Shown here piece by piece: positions 1 to 5,080 of a stretch of DNA of 5,080 nt. A program made the translations under genes and the position numbers. Location: contig NZ_CP053923.1 of the NCBI RefSeq assembly GCF_014672695.1, positions 3,717,534-3,722,613 of the forward strand. Reading direction: 5' to 3'. This stretch comes from Defluviicoccus vanus. GTDB taxonomy: Bacteria > Pseudomonadota > Alphaproteobacteria > Rhodospirillales > Defluviicoccaceae. The first letter of the stretch is position 1. Each line of letters begins with the position of its first letter. The notes beneath the pieces were generated by a model. The model saw nothing but the letters and a program-made list of their open reading frames with translations, was not told the origin of the DNA and searched no databases.

Positions 1-2
1 CT

Positions 3-110
3 GGCTCCGGGGCTGCACAGCTACTACGAACGGCGAATACTACGATCGACGAAGTCGTCGCCCGCGCCGACCTTTCACCTCGGATATATGGCCTTAGGGA
101 GCTGGATTGA
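3..110 (+). CDS. Possible 3' end of an unidentified upstream gene (partial, start outside window)
   Basis: The third forward frame is open from the window edge to a TGA at 108-110 and would give a 35-residue C-terminal tail. Its last part (TIDEVVARADLSPRIYGLRELD shortened: TIDEVVARAD then SPRIYGLRELD) has an ordinary soluble, helix-like composition with mixed charges. I do not recognise the family. The first frame is also open, to a TAG at 118-120; it has slightly more G/C at third positions but a less protein-like composition. The choice of frame is therefore not settled and the stretch could be non-coding. If real, the gene ends about 245 bases before tamA on the same strand. That distance leaves room for a separate tamA promoter and argues against tight coupling with tamA. 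Confidence 0.27.
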   Translation, partial: GSGAAQLLRTANTTIDEVVARADLSPRIYGLRELD

Positions 111-122
111 AAGCCTGTAGAT

Positions 123-155
123 GGCACCGGGCGAAAGCGACGGTGAAGGACTGCC
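123..155 (+). repeat. Nested inverted repeat with GAAA tetraloop
   Basis: The bases can fold as nested pairings: GGCA (123-126) with TGCC (152-155), CCG (127-129) with CGG (141-143), and GC (131-132) with GC (137-138) closing a GAAA loop at 133-136. The 3' side of the outer stem carries an unpaired stretch at about 144-151. GAAA is a GNRA-type loop, common in structured RNA. The pairings are short and interrupted, so this may be chance in GC-rich DNA. It matches no riboswitch or small-RNA consensus I know. Confidence 0.3.
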
Positions 156-164
156 ACGCCTGAC

Positions 165-199
165 AGCGTTGGCCCTTTCTGGCCAAGGAGATGGGCGCT
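165..199 (+). repeat. Bulged stem-loop in the tamA leader (TTGGCC/GGCCAA)
   Basis: TTGGCC (169-174) and GGCCAA (181-186) are a perfect six-base inverted repeat around the loop CTTTCT (175-180). The stem can be extended by AGCG (165-168) pairing with CGCT (196-199), leaving the purine-rich stretch GGAGATGGG (187-195) as a bulge on the 3' side. No T-run follows, so it is not a standard intrinsic terminator. It could be an RNA leader element, a dyad operator, or part of a Rho-type termination region for the upstream gene; nothing in the sequence decides between these. Confidence 0.45.
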
Positions 200-211
200 T
201 CCCCGGGGGAG
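198..211 (+). repeat. Short GC-rich palindrome around CCCCGGGG
   Basis: CTTCC (198-202) can pair with GGGAG (207-211), with one G-U pair and a CCGG loop; the core CCCCGGGG at 201-208 is an exact eight-base palindrome. It competes with the outer AGCG/CGCT extension of the preceding stem-loop for bases 198-199, so the two could in principle be alternative folds. No T-tract follows. It may be chance in GC-rich DNA. Confidence 0.25.
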
Positions 212-340
212 GTCTCTTAGGGCTGGCTCAGCTATTCTTTCATCGGATTTGAGCGGCGATGCGGGGCTCCACGGCGGTGCGCGCGACGTAAGCGTGCTCT
301 GGGCAACGCACTCAGCAGGCATTTGTCGCTGGTTCAAGCC

Positions 341-347
341 GGAGGGG
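341..347 (+). promoter_or_regulatory. Ribosome binding site deciding the tamA GTG start
   Basis: GGAGGGG is a strong Shine-Dalgarno match. Its GGAGG core (341-345) leaves nine bases before the GTG at 355, within the normal range. The alternative in-frame ATG at 385 has no purine-rich motif in the usual window, so this site supports initiation at 355. Confidence 0.65.
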
Positions 348-354
348 TAGCAGC

Positions 355-2256
355 GTGCCGGTGCTGCTGTATGGTCAGGCCACCATGTCCTTACACCGAA
401 CGCGGACTTTCACACTGTGCTGGCTGCTTGCCGGCTTGGTCCTTCTTCCTCTTGTCCATGCACATGGCATGGACGGGGAGGAAGAGGCGCAGCCTTTGGC
501 GCCGTTGTCTGCGGATGGTGCCACTGATGAGGTAACGGAACCGCAGGAGGACGTCGCCTATACGTTGCGAATTGAAGGTATCGAAGACGCGGCGCTGCGC
601 TCCTTATTGGAGAAGGCGTCGCAATTGGTGTCCCTCGCCCATCGACCGCCTCTGTCGGAAGCGGGCCTGCGACGGCGGATCGACGATGATCGGGAACGCT
701 TCAACACGATCTTCCGCGCCGAGGGCTATTACGCTGCCCAATCGGAAGCCAGAATCGACGATTCCACGACGCCGCTGACAGTCATTATCCATGTCGATCT
801 TGGACCCCAGTTCACGTTCAAGTCGTTCTCCATTGAGCAAACAGCAGGGGCGGAGGATATGCCGCCGCTCCCAGGCCTCCTTGATCTCGGGATCAGGATC
901 GGCGCGCCCGCGCGCGCGGCCGATGTGGTCGGTGCCGAAAAGCGCTTGACCGATTTCTGCGCTAATAACGGCCATCCGCTAGCGCGAACGAAGGATCGAC
1001 ATGCCATCGTCGACCATGCCGACCAGACAATGACGGTATCGCTCGTGCTTGATCCGGGACCAGAGTTGGCGTTTGGGCCGGTCAACCTGACCGGCCTTGA
1101 TCAAGTGGTTGAAAGCTATGTCCGTCTACTGATCCCCTGGAACGAAGGTGATCCCTACGATCGACGGAAAGTGGAAAATCTTCGGCGTCGTTTGGTCAAT
1201 ACGAGCCTGTTTTCATCCGTCCTCGTGATCCCCAGCGAAGCCCCGAATGAAGCGGGTCAGTTGCCAATTACGATTGATTTCATCGAGGGGAAAAGTCGCT
1301 CTATTGGCGCTGGTGCAAAATACTACACATCAGAAGGACCCGCGGTTGAACTGTTCTGGGAACACCGAAATGCCTTCGGCCGTGGTGAGAGAGTCAATAT
1401 TAGTACTGAGATCGGGACGATTCTGCAGAAAATAAGTTTGGAAATCCTGTTTCCGAATTACCAGCGGATCGACCAGGATCTCATCGGTACGGCGGAAGCA
1501 ACACGCGAGACGACCGATGCCTACGACAAGCTCGGTGTCGAAACCTCGGCGCGAATACGACGCAAGCTTAATGATACATGGACGGTCAGCAGCGGGCCTT
1601 CATTGGAGACCGCCTGGATTAAGGAACGAAATGAAGAACAAAATAACTCAACACTTCTAGGACTTCCCAGCTACGTCTACCGCGATACTACCGACAATGA
1701 CCTGAATCCAACCAAGGGAACCCGCCTTCGCATTGCACCTACTCCTTATGTGGGCTGGTATAATCAGCGGCAGCACTTTCTTAGCAATGAACTGAGCGGA
1801 TCTGGTTACATCAGTCTTGATCCGGCGTCGCGCTATGTGCTGGCAAGTCGGGTCAAGGTCGGCACGTTATTTGGTGAATCGCGGGGCGATATCCCTGCCG
1901 ACAAGCGATTTTACGCTGGCGGTGGTTCGTCCATCCGCGGCTACCCGTATCAGAAGGTTGGGCCGCTTGACAGCAGTCACGATCCGCTCGGCGGTCGGTC
2001 GCTGCTGGAGATGAGTGCCGAGTTTCGCGCGCGCGTTTGGGGCAATCTCGGTATCGTTCCATTTATCGACGGTGGTAGCGTCTATGACGCGGTCGCACCA
2101 GATTTCTCCGAAACGATGCGCTGGGGAGCGGGGATCGGCCTGCGCTATTACACCGTGATCGGGCCTGTACGGTTCGATGTGGCGTTCCCGATTAACCGTC
2201 GCAGCCAGGTGGATGATTTCGTCCAGTTTTACGTGAATATTGGGCAGGCATTCTGA
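355..2256 (+). CDS. tamA: TamA-like outer-membrane assembly protein (Omp85/BamA superfamily, three POTRA domains)
   Basis: This is the outer-membrane half of the translocation and assembly module: an Omp85 barrel whose periplasmic POTRA domains bind TamB. In characterised species it assists insertion of autotransporters and other outer-membrane proteins. The 633-residue product has a signal peptide (hydrophobic core about 18-34, likely cleavage after VHA at 34-36), then an acidic linker with an EEE run (about 37-67). Three POTRA domains follow at roughly 69-150, 153-236 and 238-315; the first two end in the recurring GP-Q/E turn, and POTRA 1 has the typical EGYY helix end. The barrel spans about 316-633 and carries the superfamily IRGY motif at 527-530, after GGGSS. 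It ends in FYVNIGQAF, whose terminal Phe fits the barrel-recognition signal. GTG 355 is preferred for its Shine-Dalgarno sequence; ATG 385 (residue 11) would give a more standard signal peptide. BamA is unlikely because BamA has five POTRA domains and tamB follows here. The mature protein has one Cys (202). Confidence 0.93.
   Translation: MPVLLYGQATMSLHRTRTFTLCWLLAGLVLLPLVHAHGMDGEEEAQPLAPLSADGATDEVTEPQEDVAYTLRIEGIEDAALRSLLEKASQLVSLAHRPPLSEAGLRRRIDDDRERFNTIFRAEGYYAAQSEARIDDSTTPLTVIIHVDLGPQFTFKSFSIEQTAGAEDMPPLPGLLDLGIRIGAPARAADVVGAEKRLTDFCANNGHPLARTKDRHAIVDHADQTMTVSLVLDPGPELAFGPVNLTGLDQVVESYVRLLIPWNEGDPYDRRKVENLRRRLVNTSLFSSVLVIPSEAPNEAGQLPITIDFIEGKSRSIGAGAKYYTSEGPAVELFWEHRNAFGRGERVNISTEIGTILQKISLEILFPNYQRIDQDLIGTAEATRETTDAYDKLGVETSARIRRKLNDTWTVSSGPSLETAWIKERNEEQNNSTLLGLPSYVYRDTTDNDLNPTKGTRLRIAPTPYVGWYNQRQHFLSNELSGSGYISLDPASRYVLASRVKVGTLFGESRGDIPADKRFYAGGGSSIRGYPYQKVGPLDSSHDPLGGRSLLEMSAEFRARVWGNLGIVPFIDGGSVYDAVAPDFSETMRWGAGIGLRYYTVIGPVRFDVAFPINRRSQVDDFVQFYVNIGQAF
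2242..2248 (+). promoter_or_regulatory. Probable weak ribosome binding site for tamB inside the end of tamA
   Basis: GGGCAGG overlaps the last codons of tamA and lies nine bases before the ATG at 2258. It is only a partial Shine-Dalgarno match. With stop and start one base apart, ribosomes finishing tamA could reinitiate on tamB, so a strong independent site may not be needed. Confidence 0.4.
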
Positions 2257-2257
2257 G

Positions 2258-5080
2258 ATGCAGCCGCCGGAAACGCCCGACGCAACGCCCACCGCTAAAC
2301 CGACTAAGGCGCTCACAGTCTGGCGTTGGGTCGCTTGGGTGGTGGGGACGGTGCTGCTGCTGCTGGTCCTCACTCTCGCTGGGGTCATCGGCGGACTGCA
2401 AACCGAATGGGGGCGCGGCCTTGTGCTCCGGGTGCTGAATGAGACGCTCACTGCGGCCATGGGCTCGACCGTACGCATCGCCGGTCTCGCGCCGGGGTTC
2501 CCCCTGCGACTTGCTTTTGATGAACTGACCCTGAGCGACGCGGAGGGGCCATGGTTTGTCGTTGAGAAGTTTGAATTTCGCTGGCGGCCGGTAGAACTGC
2601 TGAGCGCAACGGTGGCCATCGACACCCTGGCGGCCGAGCAGATCGCTGTCGCCCGCCTGCCGCAGACCGAGTCGCAGGCGTCACCGGAGCCCGTCCCTAC
2701 GGGTCTGCGTCTGCCCTCCGTGCCGATCGACGTGCGTGTGGATCGACTTGCCATCGGTGCGCTCGATCTGGGTGCCCCAGTGGTGGGCGTGCCGCTTACC
2801 TTGATGGTTCGTGGACGTCTCGGCGCCAACGCGGGTGCAACGATCAACAGCGATCTCGATGTGCATCGAATCGACGGCGGGGTGCTGACCCTGAGTGTAT
2901 CGGCGCAACTGGATCCAAGGACGTCGAGGCTGAGTGTGGATGCGAGGTTTACGGAAGGACCCCTCGGAGTTGTCGCCACTCTAAGCCGACTCCCGGGAGG
3001 TCCGCCTCTGCAGTTGGCTCTGGTAGGTGATGGTCCGCTCAACGCATGGAATGGTCGGCTCGAGTTTACTGCAACCGATTTGGCGACACTTGCTGCCGAT
3101 CTCAGACTGCGGGGTGAGGGCGGGAGACGGCTGGAGGTAGAGGGGCGAGTCGACTGGCGAGAGCAGCCGCCCGAACTGATCCCGACCATTCTGCGTCCGG
3201 CCGTTGCCGGAGGGGTTGCTTTTGCAACTGCCGTCGACTTCGGTGACGGAGGGCCGTTTACGCTTGAGCAGATGGCGCTGCAGGCGGAGGGCCTGCGCGT
3301 TGTAGCGCGTGGAACGCTTGATCCCGCCCATGATCATCTCGATGTGACCGTCAACGCGGATCTCGCTGCCAAGGCATTGGCGCGCGACTTCATGGGCGGG
3401 TTTTCGTTCCAATCGGCGCAAGCGCAGCTGGCGGCTGGAGGTTTGCTGTCCCGACCGCAGCTTCGTGGCGAGGGCGTGGTCGATGGCATGACGGGATCGG
3501 GCCTTACTGGTGGCAAGCTGGCATGGACTGCTTCGGTGCTGCCGGTTGCCGATGAGTCTGGCGATCAACAACTGCGTTTCACCGCAACGGCGGCGAATGT
3601 GGTTGCCTCGGATGCCAACATTCGGTCGCTAGTCGGTTCGAAGCCGGACATTGCCGTGGCGGTGCGGCTGAACGGGGCACAGACCTTGCTACAGCTGGAA
3701 GAATTGACAGTGGAGGTTGCCGCTGCCCGGCTGAGCGGGAAAGGGGCTATTGCGCTCGATGCTGCTGACAGCAACCTCGAACTGGTTCTGGCGGTCGATA
3801 ATCTTGGCGCATTCAGCCAGATTGCTGGTATGCCGCTTGCCGGTAGCGGTCAAGCTATCGCCACAGTCACCGGACCAATCGTGCAAGGAAAGCTCTCCGG
3901 GTCGATCAAGTCGGAACTGAGAGACTTCGTGGCCCAGGATCCTGTGGTGCAAGCGGCACTCGGCAGCCATCCGAAGCTTGAAGCCGACCTCCACTACGAT
4001 AAGACGTCGGATTTGGACATTTCGCCCCTTCGCTTCGCCGGTCGTGGGCTGGAGGCGAACGGTACGGTGAAATTGAGTGATGGGCTCAGCAAACTACGTG
4101 CTGAGCTGCAGGCCGACATCCGCGATCTGGGGCTATTGGCGACTGCGGCCGGAGCGGACGCGCGCGGACGATTGCGACTGACGGCAACTGCCAGTGGTCC
4201 TGTGGCCGATCCGGCCGCGAACGCTGTCGTCCAGATATTCGATGGTCGAGTTGGCGATGTAACGGTGCGGAGCGCACGCCTGGACGCTACGGCGACAAAC
4301 CTTAATTCACGGCCAAGCGGTCAAATCCGCGCCGATGCCACAACCAGCGAAGGACCGGTGCAGCTTGCCGCCGATTATGGCAAGACGAACACCGAGACAG
4401 TGGATGTGCGCCAGCTGAGGGCCAACCTGCTTGGCGTCCGGTTGGAGGGCGATCTGGCTGTGGCACTCGCGTCCGGCCTGATCCGCGGCCGGCTTGTCGG
4501 CGGACTGCCAGCGGAAGGGGTCCCGCTGGCGCAGCCGCGCCTACGTGGTGACGCTACGTTTGACGTGGGCATGCAACCGCAGGGGCAATCGCAGCGGGTT
4601 GATCTGCATCTGCGGAGCGGCGCACTCACTGTCGTTGATGGGCAAGCGAGCGTCTTGACCGTCGGTCAACTCCGCCTAGATGCGGCCGTCGCAGATGCGT
4701 TTCGTGCCCCTCGGCTTACGGCCAACGCTAACGTCAGGAAAATTCAGTCTGGGGCGGAGGGGCCTTTCGACGTTGCTGCCGAAGTGAGTGGGCCTCTGTC
4801 CGAGTTGGCGTTTCGCGTTGATCTGACCGGTCCAAAGGATGGCCCCCGTTCTATGCACGCTGCCGGTCGAATTGACGCTACGGGCCAGCCGCTGACGATG
4901 ACAATTGCCCAACTCGATGCTCAGATAGCGTCGTACGGGCTGGCATTGCAGCAACCAATGCGCATCACCAGCGGCGCGGGTCGTCTTAGCGTTCGTGACC
5001 TGGATTTGACGATTGGGGATGGTAGCCTGCGGGGACGGATCGATGTGCAGCCCGGTTCCACCAGCGTGGTAATGAACGCC
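2258..5080 (+). CDS. tamB: TamB-like inner-membrane-anchored translocation/assembly protein (AsmA-like), 3' end outside window
   Basis: TamB is the periplasm-spanning partner of TamA. It has an N-terminal inner-membrane anchor and a long beta-taco groove; it takes part in outer-membrane protein assembly and, redundantly with related AsmA-like proteins, in phospholipid movement to the outer membrane. The frame is open for 941 codons to the window edge; the family is commonly 1,200-1,500 residues, so the C-terminal TamB/DUF490 domain is not visible. Residues 1-23 are a Pro/Thr-rich cytoplasmic tail with a few basic residues, followed by one membrane segment at about 24-47. The family's N-terminal pattern follows: QTEWGR at 48-53, GLAPGFP at 76-82, then LTLSDAEGPW at 90-99, a WRPVELL element at 109-115, and AVARLP at 130-135. 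The rest is alternating hydrophobic/polar beta strand with recurring Gly-Pro turns (259-260, 539-540, 647-648, 845-846). I see no cysteine in the 941 residues. The start one base after the tamA stop indicates an operon. A general AsmA-like protein is the alternative, but the tamA neighbour favours TamB. Confidence 0.9.
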   Translation, partial: MQPPETPDATPTAKPTKALTVWRWVAWVVGTVLLLLVLTLAGVIGGLQTEWGRGLVLRVLNETLTAAMGSTVRIAGLAPGFPLRLAFDELTLSDAEGPWFVVEKFEFRWRPVELLSATVAIDTLAAEQIAVARLPQTESQASPEPVPTGLRLPSVPIDVRVDRLAIGALDLGAPVVGVPLTLMVRGRLGANAGATINSDLDVHRIDGGVLTLSVSAQLDPRTSRLSVDARFTEGPLGVVATLSRLPGGPPLQLALVGDGPLNAWNGRLEFTATDLATLAADLRLRGEGGRRLEVEGRVDWREQPPELIPTILRPAVAGGVAFATAVDFGDGGPFTLEQMALQAEGLRVVARGTLDPAHDHLDVTVNADLAAKALARDFMGGFSFQSAQAQLAAGGLLSRPQLRGEGVVDGMTGSGLTGGKLAWTASVLPVADESGDQQLRFTATAANVVASDANIRSLVGSKPDIAVAVRLNGAQTLLQLEELTVEVAAARLSGKGAIALDAADSNLELVLAVDNLGAFSQIAGMPLAGSGQAIATVTGPIVQGKLSGSIKSELRDFVAQDPVVQAALGSHPKLEADLHYDKTSDLDISPLRFAGRGLEANGTVKLSDGLSKLRAELQADIRDLGLLATAAGADARGRLRLTATASGPVADPAANAVVQIFDGRVGDVTVRSARLDATATNLNSRPSGQIRADATTSEGPVQLAADYGKTNTETVDVRQLRANLLGVRLEGDLAVALASGLIRGRLVGGLPAEGVPLAQPRLRGDATFDVGMQPQGQSQRVDLHLRSGALTVVDGQASVLTVGQLRLDAAVADAFRAPRLTANANVRKIQSGAEGPFDVAAEVSGPLSELAFRVDLTGPKDGPRSMHAAGRIDATGQPLTMTIAQLDAQIASYGLALQQPMRITSGAGRLSVRDLDLTIGDGSLRGRIDVQPGSTSVVMNA

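Larger units (their letters stand above)
111..354. other. Intergenic leader region upstream of tamA
   Basis: No supportable gene is seen in these 244 bases. The only uninterrupted small frame, ATG at 121 to TGA at 250-252 (43 codons), lacks a well-placed ribosome binding site and has a glycine-rich, nondescript product. The region holds several inverted repeats, listed separately, and ends in the tamA Shine-Dalgarno sequence. I looked for sigma70-like boxes with normal spacing and found no convincing pair; a TATTCT at 233-238 resembles a -10 box but has no good -35 partner. The tamA promoter probably lies here because the gene is well separated from whatever is upstream, but I cannot place it. 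Confidence 0.5.

Noticed and set aside
169..215. Stem-loop considered as an intrinsic terminator for the upstream gene.
   Set aside because: No run of T follows the stem; the next bases are purine-rich.
121..252. A 43-codon frame with ATG just after the TAG at 118-120.
   Set aside because: No well-spaced Shine-Dalgarno, Gly-rich nondescript product, and the same DNA is better explained as hairpin-bearing leader.
323..535. A 70-codon + strand frame overlapping the tamA start.
   Set aside because: Cys/Arg/Trp-rich odd composition, out of frame with tamA, and explained by overlap with the tamA signal-peptide region.
900..922. Alternating C/G stretch in tamA that could adopt Z-DNA or mark an unusual site.
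   Set aside because: It is read as normal Ala/Arg/Pro codons in POTRA 2 and such runs are common in GC-rich genomes.
2350..2367. CTG trinucleotide run in the tamB membrane-segment codons, considered as a phase-variable repeat.
   Set aside because: Only four tandem CTG units, in phase with leucines of the transmembrane helix; unit changes would not shift the frame, and leucine codon bias explains it.
1867..3189. A 440-codon open frame on the minus strand spanning the tamA end and the tamB start.
   Set aside because: Its product is a low-complexity Ser/Arg/Pro/Thr-rich chain with no recognisable domain, as expected from the antisense of GC-rich genes. It crosses two confidently assigned genes and I see no reason to accept it as coding.
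2981..3571. A 196-codon minus-strand open frame inside tamB.
   Set aside because: Arg/Gln/Ser-rich product with no domain, fully covered by the well-supported tamB frame; an antisense shadow.

Overview
The window shows a typical Gram-negative outer-membrane biogenesis locus: a complete tamA-type gene followed almost without a gap by the first 941 codons of a tamB-type gene, both on the + strand. The DNA is GC-rich with G/C-favouring third codon positions. The TamA protein is longer than the enterobacterial one, and its POTRA and C-terminal barrel wording resembles alphaproteobacterial homologues, perhaps Rhodospirillales. That placement is from memory of the family, not from a search.

Layout. 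Bases 1-110 may hold the last 35 codons of an unidentified + strand gene, but two frames are open there and neither is recognisable. Bases 111-354 are non-coding as far as I can see. They contain inverted repeats able to form RNA hairpins, and end in a good Shine-Dalgarno sequence. Bases 355-2256 encode a 633-residue TamA-like protein: signal peptide, acidic linker, three POTRA domains and an Omp85 beta-barrel ending in Phe. After a single base, bases 2258-5080 encode an inner-membrane-anchored TamB-like protein: N-terminal transmembrane segment, then a long beta-rich periplasmic region. The gene runs off the window before its conserved C-terminal TamB (DUF490) domain.

How they work together. 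In the characterised systems, TamA sits in the outer membrane as an Omp85 barrel. TamB is anchored in the inner membrane and spans the periplasm as a hydrophobic-grooved beta structure that docks on the TamA POTRA domains. The pair has been implicated in autotransporter/outer-membrane protein assembly, and TamB (an AsmA-like protein) in phospholipid transfer to the outer membrane. The one-base spacing here suggests transcription and translation as one unit.

I found no RNA gene of a known class, no mobile element and no CRISPR array. I saw no convincing evidence of an undescribed system; the least explained part is the structured 244-base leader before tamA.
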